64,000 nt of DNA from Variovorax sp. PMC12 (GTDB lineage: Bacteria; Pseudomonadota; Gammaproteobacteria; Burkholderiales; Burkholderiaceae_C), in contig NZ_CP027773.1 in the NCBI RefSeq assembly GCF_003019815.1, forward strand, positions 631,001 to 695,000, written 5' to 3'. The position numbers and the translations under genes are program-made. Within the stretch, counting starts at the first letter, position 1; each line of letters starts with the position of its first letter. Positions 16,677 to 24,964 of the stretch are shown piece after piece. Under the pieces are notes generated by a model. It was not told where the DNA came from. It ran no database searches and saw nothing but the letters and a program-made list of their open reading frames with translations.

Positions 16677-18365
16677 ATGGCAGCAGTGGAAGTCAAGGTG
16701 CCGGACATCGGCGATTTCGATGAAGTCGCGGTGATCGAGGTGCTTGTGAAGGTGGGCGACACGGTCAAGGCCGAGCAGTCGCTCATCACGGTGGAATCGG
16801 ACAAGGCGTCGATGGAAATCCCGTCGTCCACGGCCGGTGTGGTCAAGGAACTGAAGGTCGAGGTCGGCAGCAAGGTGAAGGAGGGCTCGGTGGTGCTCGT
16901 GCTGGAGGCCGATGGAGCGGGTGCCGCTGCACCGGCTCCGGCTGCGGCTCCTGCCGCCGCTGCGCCCGCACCTGCGCCGGCGCCCGCTGCGGCTGCGCCG
17001 GCACCTGCCGCCGCGCCTGCAGCGGCGTCGGGTCCGGTCGAGGTCAAGGTGCCCGACATCGGCGATTTCAAGGACGTGGCGGTCATCGAGCTGCTCGTGA
17101 AGGTCGGCGACACGGTCAAGGCCGAGCAGTCGCTCATCACGGTGGAGTCGGACAAGGCCTCGATGGAGATTCCGTCGTCGGCGGCCGGCGTGCTCAAGGA
17201 ACTCAAGGTCAAGGTCGGCGACACCGTCAACATCGGCGACCTGATCGCCGTGCTCGAAGGCACGGCTGCCGCGGCCCCGGCGCCCGCGCAGGCCGCTGCT
17301 GCCGCGCCTGCTGCGGCAACCGCCAGCGCACCCGCGCCCGCGCCATCCGCCGCAGCCCCGGCGCCCGCCGCGAGCCCTGCTGCTGCTGCTGCCGCCGCAC
17401 CGCACGACCCGACCGTCGCGCCCACCGGCAAGCTGCCGCACGCGTCCCCGTCGGTGCGCAAGTTCGCCCGCGAACTCGGCGTGCCGCTCGAAGAGGTCAA
17501 GGGTTCCGGCCTCAAGGGCCGCATCACGCAGGAAGACATTCAGAGCTTCACCAAGGCCGTGATGAGCGGCCAGGTCAGCACCAAGGCTTCCGCGGCCAAG
17601 GCGCCGGCTGGTGGCGCCGGCGACGGTGCGGCCCTGGGCCTCATTCCATGGCCGAAGGTCGACTTCACCAAGTTCGGCACGGTCGAGCGCAAGGACCTCT
17701 CGCGCATCAAGAAGCTCAGCGGCGCCAACCTGCACCGCAACTGGGTGATGATCCCGCACGTCACCAACAACGACGAAGCAGACATCACCGAGCTCGAGGC
17801 CTTCCGCGTCTCCACCAACAAGGAGAACGAGAAGTCCGGTGTCAAGGTCACGATGCTGGCCTTCGTCATCAAGGCGGTGGTCGCGGCGCTGAAGAAATTC
17901 CCCGAGTTCAATACCAGCCTGGATGGCGACCAGCTCGTCTACAAGCAGTACTACAACATCGGCTTCGCGGCGGACACGCCCAACGGCCTGGTGGTGCCGG
18001 TGCTGAAGGATGCCGACAAGAAGGGCATCCTGCAGATCAGCGCCGAGATGGGCGAACTGGCCAAGAAGGCGCGCGACGGCAAGCTCGGCTCGGCCGACAT
18101 GCAGGGCGGCTGCTTCTCGATCAGCTCGCTCGGCGGCATCGGCGGCACGCACTTCACGCCCATCATCAACGCTCCGGAAGTGGCCATCCTCGGCCTGTCG
18201 AAGAGCGCGATGAAGCCGGTGTGGGACGGCAAGCAGTTCGTGCCGCGCCTGACGCTGCCGATGTCGCTGTCCTATGACCACCGCGTGATCGACGGCGCCC
18301 TGGCTGCGCGTTTCAACGCCTACCTGGGCCAGGTGCTCGCGGACTATCGCCGTATCCTGCTATGA
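16677..18365 (+). CDS. aceF: Pyruvate dehydrogenase E2, dihydrolipoamide acetyltransferase
   Basis: Core acetyltransferase of the pyruvate dehydrogenase complex, 562 residues. Two lipoyl domains carry the lipoylated lysines K43 and K160, both in ESDKASME. Long Ala/Pro linkers follow each domain. The E1/E3-binding domain lies at about 252-290 (HASPSVRKFARELG). The catalytic domain ends with YDHRVIDG, with H535 and D539 as the catalytic pair. The two lipoyl modules are almost identical to each other and to the one in lpdA at the DNA level. The stop overlaps the start of the proteasome-like gene by four bases (ATGA). Confidence 0.97.
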   Translation: MAAVEVKVPDIGDFDEVAVIEVLVKVGDTVKAEQSLITVESDKASMEIPSSTAGVVKELKVEVGSKVKEGSVVLVLEADGAGAAAPAPAAAPAAAAPAPAPAPAAAAPAPAAAPAAASGPVEVKVPDIGDFKDVAVIELLVKVGDTVKAEQSLITVESDKASMEIPSSAAGVLKELKVKVGDTVNIGDLIAVLEGTAAAAPAPAQAAAAAPAAATASAPAPAPSAAAPAPAASPAAAAAAAPHDPTVAPTGKLPHASPSVRKFARELGVPLEEVKGSGLKGRITQEDIQSFTKAVMSGQVSTKASAAKAPAGGAGDGAALGLIPWPKVDFTKFGTVERKDLSRIKKLSGANLHRNWVMIPHVTNNDEADITELEAFRVSTNKENEKSGVKVTMLAFVIKAVVAALKKFPEFNTSLDGDQLVYKQYYNIGFAADTPNGLVVPVLKDADKKGILQISAEMGELAKKARDGKLGSADMQGGCFSISSLGGIGGTHFTPIINAPEVAILGLSKSAMKPVWDGKQFVPRLTLPMSLSYDHRVIDGALAARFNAYLGQVLADYRRILL

Positions 18366-18955
18366 CCACGGTTGTGGCCGTCCGCAAGGGTGGCCAGGTC
18401 ACGATGGCAGCCGATTCTCTGGTGACCTTCGGCGACACGCGTCTTTCGCACCGCGCCGAGGCCAACCAGAAGATCTTCACCGTCGAGGACGCGGCGGGCA
18501 CCAGCCTGTTCGCGATGGCCGGCGCGGCCGCGCACTTCCTGGTGCTGCAGCATGCGCTGGCCGTGCAACCGCGCGAGAAGCTGCTGTTCGGCAGCAAGCA
18601 CGAGATCTTCCGTACCTTCACGATGCTGCATCCGGTGCTGAAGGACTCGTTCTTCATGCAGACCAAGGAAGACGACCACGAGCCCTACGAGTCGAGCCAG
18701 TTCACGATGCTGATGGCCAACCCGAGCGGCATCTACGGCATCTACAGCTACCGCGAGGTGTTCGAGTTCAAGGAGTTCTGGGCCATCGGCTCGGGACGCA
18801 GCTTTGCGCTCGGCGCCATGCACGCGGCCTATGACATCAAGTCGCGCACCTCGCGCGACGTGGCGGAGGCGGGCATTGCCGCCGCCTGCGAATTCGATCG
18901 CAATTCGGCCCCACCGGTCGACGTTCTCACACTCAAACTGAAAGTGTCCAAATGA
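18362..18955 (+). CDS. HslV-like Ntn-hydrolase, betaproteobacterial proteasome homologue (BPH)
   Basis: A 197-residue protein with the proteasome beta-subunit fold. After removal of Met1, the N-terminal nucleophile would be Thr1 in TTVVAVRKGGQVTMAADS; the counterpart of HslV Asp17 is exactly placed, and K36 (mature numbering, after a short insertion) is the likely equivalent of HslV Lys33. The later segment FWAIGSGRSFALGAM (140-153) corresponds to the HslV AIGSGGxYALAAA stretch that shapes the active site. A segment with TKEDDHEPYESS is not in HslV. The family is known in Betaproteobacteria as BPH, a double-ring peptidase-like particle. The gene overlaps aceF and lpdA by 4 bp each, so it is translationally coupled inside the pyruvate dehydrogenase operon. 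No AAA+ unfoldase gene is adjacent. Substrates are unknown. Confidence 0.85.
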   Translation: MTTVVAVRKGGQVTMAADSLVTFGDTRLSHRAEANQKIFTVEDAAGTSLFAMAGAAAHFLVLQHALAVQPREKLLFGSKHEIFRTFTMLHPVLKDSFFMQTKEDDHEPYESSQFTMLMANPSGIYGIYSYREVFEFKEFWAIGSGRSFALGAMHAAYDIKSRTSRDVAEAGIAAACEFDRNSAPPVDVLTLKLKVSK

Positions 18956-20790
18956 GCGAACAACAAATCAAGGTGCCCGACATCGGCGACTTCGACGAAG
19001 TCGCGGTGATCGAGGTGCTGGTCAATGTCGGAGACACGGTCAAGGCCGAGCAGTCGCTGATCACGGTCGAATCGGACAAGGCCTCGATGGAGATTCCGTC
19101 GTCCGCCGCCGGCGTGGTGAAGGCGCTGGCCGTGAAGGTGGGCGACAAGGTCAAGGAAGGCTCTGTCGTGCTGACGCTGGAAGTCGACGGCGCCGCCGCG
19201 GCCGCCCCCGCTGCCGCAGCACCGGCTCCCGCTGCCGCCGCCGCACCCAGTGCAGCCCCCGCGCCCAAGGCCGCACCGGCGCCGGCCCCCGCTTCGGCGG
19301 CCGTGGCCGTGTCGAGCTACGGCGGCAAGGTCGATGTCGAATGCGACGTGGTCGTGCTCGGCGCAGGCCCCGGCGGCTATTCGGCAGCCTTCCGCGCGGC
19401 CGACCTCGGCCTGAAGGTCGTGCTGATCGAGCGGTACGCCACCCTCGGCGGCGTGTGCCTGAATGTCGGCTGCATCCCGTCGAAGGCGCTGCTGCACGTG
19501 GCGTCGGTCATGGACGAGGTCAAGCACTTCGCGGACCTGGGCGTGAGCTTTGCCGCTCCCACGGTCGACCGCGCCAAGCTGCTGGGCCACAAGAACAAGG
19601 TGGTGGGCAAGCTCACCAGCGGCCTCACGGCCATGGCCAAGATGCGCAAGGTGACGGTGCTGCGCGGCGTCGGCAATTTCATCGACCCGTACCACCTGGA
19701 GGTCGACGAAACCTCGGGCACCAGCTGGGACACCACGGGCAGCAAGCAGACCGTCAAGTTCCGCAACGCCATCATCGCGGCCGGCTCGCAGGCCGTGAGC
19801 CTGCCCTTCATGCCGAAGGACCCGCGCGTGGTCGACTCGACCGGCGCGCTCGAGATGGGCACCGACCCCAAGCGCATGCTGATCCTGGGCGGCGGCATCA
19901 TCGGCCTGGAGATGGGCACGGTGTATTCGACGCTGGGCGCACGCCTGGACGTGGTCGAAATGCTCGACGGCCTGATGCAGGGCGCCGACCGCGACCTGGT
20001 CAAGGTCTGGCAGAAGATGAATGCGCCGCGCTTCGACAACATCATGCTGAAGACGAAGACGGTCGGCGCCGAGGCCACGAAGGAAGGCATCAAGGTCAGC
20101 TTCGAGGGCGAGAACGCGCCGAAGGAGCCGCAGGTGTACGACCTGGTGCTGCAGGCCGTGGGCCGCAGCCCCAACGGCAAGAAGATCGGCGCCGAGAAGG
20201 CCGGCGTCACGGTGAGCGACCGCGGCTTCATACCGGTCGACATCCAGATGCGCACCAACGTGCCGCACATCTTCGCCATCGGCGACATCGTGGGCCAGCC
20301 CATGCTGGCGCACAAGGCGGTGCACGAGGCACACGTGGCGGCCGAAGTGATCGCAGGCGAGCAGAAGGGCGACAAGGAGCTGTCCAGCGCCGCCTTCAAC
20401 GCCCGGGTGATCCCGAGCGTGGCCTACACCGACCCCGAGGTGGCGTGGGTCGGCCTGACCGAGGACCAGGCCAAGACCGAGGGCATCAAGGTCAAGAAGG
20501 GGCACTTCCCGTGGTCGGCATCGGGCCGCGCCATCGCCAACGGCCGCGACGAGGGCTTCACCAAGCTGCTGTTCGACGCCGAGACGCACCGCATCCTGGG
20601 CGGCGGCATCGTTGGCACGCACGCCGGCGACATGCTCGGCGAGATTGCACTCGCCATCGAGATGGGCGCCGACGAAATCGACATCGGCAAGACCATCCAC
20701 CCGCACCCGACGCTGGGCGAAAGCATCGGCATGGCGGCGGAAGTGGCGCACGGCACCTGCACCGACCTGCCGCCGGCCCGCAAGAGCTGA
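18952..20790 (+). CDS. lpdA: Dihydrolipoamide dehydrogenase with N-terminal lipoyl domain (pyruvate dehydrogenase E3)
   Basis: FAD disulfide oxidoreductase that reoxidises the E2 lipoyl groups with NAD. Residues 1-80 form a lipoyl domain with K43 in ESDKASME, followed by an Ala/Pro linker (about 83-120). The FAD motif GAGPGGYSAAF is near residue 137, the redox pair is C169/C174 in GGVCLNVGCIPSKALL, and the C-terminal HPHPTLGES supplies the active-site His-Glu. The 612-residue length fits E3 proteins with one lipoyl domain, known from other Betaproteobacteria. The start overlaps the bph stop (ATGA). A terminator follows. Confidence 0.97.
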   Translation: MSEQQIKVPDIGDFDEVAVIEVLVNVGDTVKAEQSLITVESDKASMEIPSSAAGVVKALAVKVGDKVKEGSVVLTLEVDGAAAAAPAAAAPAPAAAAAPSAAPAPKAAPAPAPASAAVAVSSYGGKVDVECDVVVLGAGPGGYSAAFRAADLGLKVVLIERYATLGGVCLNVGCIPSKALLHVASVMDEVKHFADLGVSFAAPTVDRAKLLGHKNKVVGKLTSGLTAMAKMRKVTVLRGVGNFIDPYHLEVDETSGTSWDTTGSKQTVKFRNAIIAAGSQAVSLPFMPKDPRVVDSTGALEMGTDPKRMLILGGGIIGLEMGTVYSTLGARLDVVEMLDGLMQGADRDLVKVWQKMNAPRFDNIMLKTKTVGAEATKEGIKVSFEGENAPKEPQVYDLVLQAVGRSPNGKKIGAEKAGVTVSDRGFIPVDIQMRTNVPHIFAIGDIVGQPMLAHKAVHEAHVAAEVIAGEQKGDKELSSAAFNARVIPSVAYTDPEVAWVGLTEDQAKTEGIKVKKGHFPWSASGRAIANGRDEGFTKLLFDAETHRILGGGIVGTHAGDMLGEIALAIEMGADEIDIGKTIHPHPTLGESIGMAAEVAHGTCTDLPPARKS

Positions 20791-20826
20791 TTTCCGGCTG
20801 GAAGGGGGCGCCTGTCGAGCGCCCAT

Positions 20827-20856
20827 AAAAAAATCCCGCTGCGGCGGGATTTTTTT
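20827..20856. terminator. Bidirectional terminator between lpdA and the NlpC/P60 gene
   Basis: A near-perfect palindrome AAAAAAATCCCGC-TGC-GGCGGGATTTTTTT stands 36 bases after the lpdA stop. The symmetric A and T tracts allow it to end both the pyruvate dehydrogenase operon and the convergent minus-strand gene. Confidence 0.94.
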
Positions 20857-20887
20857 CGTCCTGGACTTCCAGGGAGGGAGGAGGGGC

Positions 20888-21463
20888 TCAGTTGCCGGTG
20901 TGTGCGACGGCTGCCGCCTTCACTTCGTCCGTGGGGCCGGCCAGCACGCGGCGGGCACCGTCGAAGCGGCGCTGCCAGTAGCTGCCGTTCATGTCTTCCA
21001 CGCGAACCTGGGCGCCGGAGCGGGGCGAGTGGATGAACTTGCCTTCGCCGACATAGATGCCGACATGGCTGAAGGCGCGGCGCATGGTGTTGAAGAACAC
21101 GAGGTCGCCGGGCTTGAGCTGCTCGCGGTCGATCTTCTCGGTGGCGGCTGCCTGCTCTTCGGCACGACGGGGGAGCATGTGGCCCACCGTCTGGTTGTAC
21201 ATGGCACGAACGAAGCCGCTGCAATCGAAGCCTGCTTCCGCCGTGTTGCCGCCGCGGCGATAAGGCACGCCGAGGAAGCCGATGGCAGTGACCACGAGGT
21301 CGGAGGTTCGTTCGGAGACTGTTTGACGCACCTGCTGCAGCTGGCCGATCAGGCCTTTGTCTGCAAGCATGCGGGCCATCTCGTCGTCAGATCGGTCCTG
21401 TTGAGGGGCTGCGTGGGCAGCGACGGCAAGCAGGAGGGACACGGGTAGGACGAAAAAACGCAT
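20888..21463 (-). CDS. NlpC/P60 (C40) cell-wall peptidase
   Basis: Exported cysteine peptidase of 191 residues, probably cleaving peptidoglycan stem peptides. A signal peptide covers residues 1-18 (ending AHA). The catalytic triad is visible as C81 in GFDCSGF, H133 in SHVGIY and H145 in FIHSP, in the standard NlpC/P60 order. A helical segment (24-56) precedes the domain. It converges with lpdA and shares its terminator. Upstream is an AT-rich region with no gene. Confidence 0.92.
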   Translation of the reverse strand: MRFFVLPVSLLLAVAAHAAPQQDRSDDEMARMLADKGLIGQLQQVRQTVSERTSDLVVTAIGFLGVPYRRGGNTAEAGFDCSGFVRAMYNQTVGHMLPRRAEEQAAATEKIDREQLKPGDLVFFNTMRRAFSHVGIYVGEGKFIHSPRSGAQVRVEDMNGSYWQRRFDGARRVLAGPTDEVKAAAVAHTGN

Positions 21464-21745
21464 GGCGCGTAGGATATTGATGACGCGCGGTTATGTCAAT
21501 TTAAACAGAATTAGCGATTGCCACCGTAAACCATTGATTTACATGGATTTTTTCAATTCGGCCAAAGAAAAAATGTAACGGTGAACGTTTATGGTCCATA
21601 AGTGGTTGTCACAAAATGGACCTACGCCGACGGGTTGGACGACACCGGATGCTGGATCCAGTCGCCATTTGCTGCCAAGCTGATGTCATCCATCAGCAAA
21701 GTCCGCGAAGTTGCAGGTTAGTGCTCGGAGCCGGTGCTGCCGGCG
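21464..21745. other. AT-rich intergenic stretch, no gene seen
   Basis: The roughly 280 bases between the divergently oriented ends hold the likely promoter region of the NlpC/P60 gene. The part from 21480 to 21620 is markedly AT-rich. A short plus-strand frame begins at 21616 but has arginine-rich composition and no ribosome-binding site, so I do not call it. I see no tRNA, repeat or clear terminator. Confidence 0.5.
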
Positions 21746-22540
21746 TCAACCGGGGCAGCCCGGCAGCGGCAGCGTCGGCAGCATGCGTTGCCACAGGCGC
21801 TTCCACTCCGGCCAGTCGTGGCCGCCTTCGGTGGTAAAGACGCGTTCCGCGGGCAGGGCCGCCGCCAGCAGCCGGTGGCTGAAAGCGAAACGGTCGTCCA
21901 CGCCGTAGCCCAGGTAGAGCGGCGGGCGCGGCGCCGCGGTCTGCGTGAAGCCGACGTAGCCGCGCAACCATTGCCATAGCTGGGTTTCGTTCGGCGCGCG
22001 GGAAATGCCTTCGCCCGGATCCGCCAGCGGGCCGCGCCATTGCGCAAGCCCGCCGGCGTTGGCGATGTCGGTGCTCTGCGCGCGCTCGCCGAGGTAGGGC
22101 GCGAGCGTCACCACGCCGGAGAGTTCGCCAAGATGCGTCTGCGCATAGAGCAGCCCGCCGAATCCGCCGACCGAGATGCCGACGATCCAGATATGGCGGT
22201 AGCCATGCTGGCGTGCCGGCGCCATCACGTCGGCGCTCAGGCGATCGAGGATGCTCCTGTTGTTGTAGTAGCCCAGGTGCGCGTCGACCAGCATCACGTC
22301 CGCGGCGAGCCGGGCGTCTCGCACGGCACTGACGAAGCCTTCGCGCGTGAATTCGTCGGGGGTGGAATAGGCGCCGGGCAGCATGACCAGCAGCGTGTCG
22401 ACGTTGCGCGCGCAATTGCTCTTATCGAGCGTGGTCGCCATCGGCACGGTGGCCTTGCGTATTCCGCCGCAGGCCGCGACCAGCAGGGCCGCTCCGATTC
22501 CCAGGGCTACGAGGCAAAGGCGTGTTGACGGCAGCTTCAT
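21746..22540 (-). CDS. Alpha/beta-hydrolase-fold lipoprotein
   Basis: A 264-residue protein with a lipoprotein signal: hydrophobic stretch and lipobox LVAAC (Cys near residue 24). An alpha/beta-hydrolase nucleophile elbow is visible as VGISVGGFGG. A late GGHDWPEWKRLW supplies the candidate catalytic His, and GVDDRF could hold the acid. It is probably an esterase anchored in the envelope. The gene begins 10 bases after the upstream dehydratase-like gene ends on the same strand, so the two likely form an operon. The substrate is unknown. Confidence 0.72.
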   Translation of the reverse strand: MKLPSTRLCLVALGIGAALLVAACGGIRKATVPMATTLDKSNCARNVDTLLVMLPGAYSTPDEFTREGFVSAVRDARLAADVMLVDAHLGYYNNRSILDRLSADVMAPARQHGYRHIWIVGISVGGFGGLLYAQTHLGELSGVVTLAPYLGERAQSTDIANAGGLAQWRGPLADPGEGISRAPNETQLWQWLRGYVGFTQTAAPRPPLYLGYGVDDRFAFSHRLLAAALPAERVFTTEGGHDWPEWKRLWQRMLPTLPLPGCPG

Positions 22541-22550
22541 GCGCCGCAGT

Positions 22551-24173
22551 TTAGGCGCGGCGGGACGCCGGCAGGTCGACCATCACCGGTTGCCCTGGCG
22601 TTGTGCAGCCGGTGTCGCAGCATTTGCCGGGCTGGCGGTTGCGGGTGATGGCGCGTGCCGGGTCGTGCGGGGCGGCGGCGGGCGATCCGTCCGCCGCGAT
22701 GCCGCGCTCGAGGATGCGCTCCACCAGTTCGACCTTGGAGCCGAGCGGGTAGTTGCGCCAGATTTCCTGCTTCATCGCAGCCGGCGAACCGCCGCCGTGC
22801 AGGCTGATCACGCTGTACCAGCCGCCCTGGTAGCCCGCCGTCAGATCCTCGATGAAGCGGGCGGTCTCGATGCGCTGCTCGTAGGGAATGGCCGGGTTGG
22901 CGCGCAGCACGTCCGACAGGCGGGCGGCGGTCTCGGGGTTGTGGTCTTCGTCGGGGCCGGGCAGGGTGACGATGAGCCCGCCGCTCACGTAGTGCGCGAT
23001 GCGGTGCATGTCGTAGATCTTGGTGGCCAGCAGCAGCTTGCCGATGTTGCTGAACACCGGGTCTGGCATGAAGACCTCGCAGTGCTCGTCGGCCTTGCCG
23101 TAGACGCTGGCCGCCACGCCGCAGGCAAAGAAGCTTTCGGTGATGGTGATGAGCTCGACCATCTGCTCGCGCAGATGGCTTTCCTTGCCCGGGTCGAAGC
23201 CGTTGGCCTCGCACATCAGCGCGCCGGCGCCGATCAGCAGGTCGCCGAAGCCCGCGCGCGCGCCGATGCAGCTGTGGCGGTGGTGCGTGGCGTAGCTGTA
23301 GGTCAGTTGGCCGGAATGCTCCCATTCCCCGGCGTAGAACACGCGCTCCCAGGGCACGAAGACCTTGTCGAACATGCATACGCCGGTGCTCTGCCCGTAC
23401 TTGCGGCTGAAAAGGGCGTCGCCGTGCTCGAGCTTTTCCCCGGGGCGCCCGGCGGGGCGGGCGACGATGGTGAGCCCCGGCGCGTCCAGCGACACGGCGC
23501 AGCAGACGGCGAAGTCGGCGTCTTCCTTGCCCATGTTGCGGCAGGGCATGACCAGCAGTTCATGCACATAGGGCGCTCCCGTCACGATGGCCTTGGTGCC
23601 CGAGATGACGATGCCGCGCGCATTGCGCTCCACCACGTGCAGGTAGCTGTCGACGTTGGCCTGCTCGTGCGGCCGCCGGCTGCGGTCGCCCTTGGCGTCG
23701 GTCATGGCGACGCCCAGCGTCAGGTCCTGGTCCTGCACGCGGTGCAGGTACTCGTGGAAGCGGGCGGTGTGCTCGGTACTGCCGCGGGCGTCGTCGATGC
23801 GGGCCGAGACCTGGGCGATGGCGTTGAGCGCGTCGTGCGTCAGGTAGCGCTGGGCGCAGCCGGTTTCCTGGCAGACAAGGCGCACCGCCTCCAGCTTGTT
23901 GAGCAGGTCGCCGGAGCTGGTGTTGATGTGCGACAGCCGGTTCACGCGCTTGCCGCTGGTGTGCTGCACCGCCGTCATCAGCGGCTCGTATTCCTTGCGC
24001 AGCGCGTAGTCGTAGGTGAGGGCGATGGCATTGATGCCGGGCTGGAAGGCGGGCTCATCGGCCACGCTTTCGACGCGGCGGCCGTCCACGAAGACGGTGG
24101 GGCGGTAGCGGCGCAGCGATTCGCGGTAGTCGGCGCCGGACATGAGCGTGGTGGCGGGGAGCGGGGCGTTCAT
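22551..24173 (-). CDS. 4-hydroxyphenylacetate 3-hydroxylase/4-hydroxybutyryl-CoA dehydratase family protein lacking cluster ligands
   Basis: A 540-residue protein of the HpaB/AbfD superfamily. The order MTDAKGDRS (158-165), GTKAIVTGA (192-200), HHRHS (297-301) and LHGGGSP matches AbfD more closely than HpaB. Aligned from memory, C106 matches AbfD Cys99 and H298 matches His292, but Cys103 is replaced by Y110 and Cys299 by A305, and the catalytic Tyr296, Lys300 and Glu455 positions are also changed. A classical [4Fe-4S] dehydratase reaction is therefore unlikely; an FADH2-dependent monooxygenase or another flavin reaction fits better. The C-terminus has an added tail with KCCDTGC. Start at 24173 has GGAGAC upstream. 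No flavin reductase gene is nearby. A TetR gene lies divergently. Confidence 0.72.
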   Translation of the reverse strand: MNAPLPATTLMSGADYRESLRRYRPTVFVDGRRVESVADEPAFQPGINAIALTYDYALRKEYEPLMTAVQHTSGKRVNRLSHINTSSGDLLNKLEAVRLVCQETGCAQRYLTHDALNAIAQVSARIDDARGSTEHTARFHEYLHRVQDQDLTLGVAMTDAKGDRSRRPHEQANVDSYLHVVERNARGIVISGTKAIVTGAPYVHELLVMPCRNMGKEDADFAVCCAVSLDAPGLTIVARPAGRPGEKLEHGDALFSRKYGQSTGVCMFDKVFVPWERVFYAGEWEHSGQLTYSYATHHRHSCIGARAGFGDLLIGAGALMCEANGFDPGKESHLREQMVELITITESFFACGVAASVYGKADEHCEVFMPDPVFSNIGKLLLATKIYDMHRIAHYVSGGLIVTLPGPDEDHNPETAARLSDVLRANPAIPYEQRIETARFIEDLTAGYQGGWYSVISLHGGGSPAAMKQEIWRNYPLGSKVELVERILERGIAADGSPAAAPHDPARAITRNRQPGKCCDTGCTTPGQPVMVDLPASRRA

Positions 24174-24225
24174 CGATTCTTGTCTCCGTGGTTTTCCGGG
24201 CTTCCGAGGGGCTTCCGGGCAAAAT

Positions 24226-24240
24226 TTGAACACTGTTTAA
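24226..24240. promoter_or_regulatory. Probable TetR-family operator
   Basis: An imperfect palindrome TTGAACACTGTTTAA (only the centre and one pair mismatched) lies in the 106-base gap between the dehydratase-like gene and the divergent TetR gene, in an AT-rich patch. Position and symmetry suit binding by the adjacent regulator to control both transcripts. Confidence 0.5.
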
Positions 24241-24279
24241 TTTTTTGATCAACGCTCGAATTTTTGTATAGTCCCGCCC

Positions 24280-24930
24280 ATGCATGCCAAGCTCCAACGC
24301 CGCCAGGCGCTCACCGATGTGCGCCGCGCGCTGGTGCTCGACGCCGCACGCGCCGTGTTCCTGGAAGCTGGCATCGAGGGCGCGAGCATTCGCGAAATCG
24401 CGCGCAGGGCCGGCTACACGCCGGGCGCCATCTACTCCTATTTCGACAGCAAGGAAGCGATCTACGGCGCGCTGCTCGATGAATCGATCCAGCGGCTCCA
24501 GACGGCCGTCGCCGATGCCCCCGAATCCGAAGGCCGCCCTGACCAGACGCTCGCCGCCAAGGCGCAGGCTTGGTTCGACTTCTACGCAGCGAACCCGCGC
24601 GAGCTCGACCTCGGCTTCTATCTGGTGCAGGGCATGCGCCCGCGCGGGCTGACCAGCGAGCTCGACCATGAGCTGAACGACCATCTGCATCAGGCCCTGC
24701 GCCCCTGCGAAGACGCGTTGCAGGCCATGGGCCTCGACGCGGACGGCGCTTTGCGGGAAAACACCTCGCTGTTCGCACACGGCGTGGGCCTGCTGCTGAT
24801 GCAGCACACCGGGCGCATCCGCATGTTCAGGCAGTCGGCCGACGCACTCTTCAAGGCCTACGTGGCGCAGCTGGTGGAGCGTGTTGCCGCCCAGGCGGCC
24901 AAACCCGGTCTTTTCGGTGGTACGGTTTAG
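24280..24930 (+). CDS. TetR/AcrR-family transcriptional regulator
   Basis: A 216-residue repressor. The N-terminal helix-turn-helix (about 20-65) shows VLDAARAVFLEAGIEGASIREIARRAGYTPGAIYSYF split across the usual three helices; the remaining 150 residues form the variable ligand-binding domain. Divergent orientation from the HpaB/AbfD-like gene and a palindrome between them suggest it controls that gene and itself, probably responding to an acyl-CoA or aromatic compound. The ligand is inference. Confidence 0.88.
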   Translation: MHAKLQRRQALTDVRRALVLDAARAVFLEAGIEGASIREIARRAGYTPGAIYSYFDSKEAIYGALLDESIQRLQTAVADAPESEGRPDQTLAAKAQAWFDFYAANPRELDLGFYLVQGMRPRGLTSELDHELNDHLHQALRPCEDALQAMGLDADGALRENTSLFAHGVGLLLMQHTGRIRMFRQSADALFKAYVAQLVERVAAQAAKPGLFGGTV

Positions 24931-24964
24931 CCCAACCTAAACCTCTACAAGAAAGAATCCGTTC

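Noticed and set aside
22383..24248. A 621-codon plus-strand frame opposite the HpaB/AbfD-like gene
   Set aside because: The minus-strand gene has family motifs and a good start; this frame has none.
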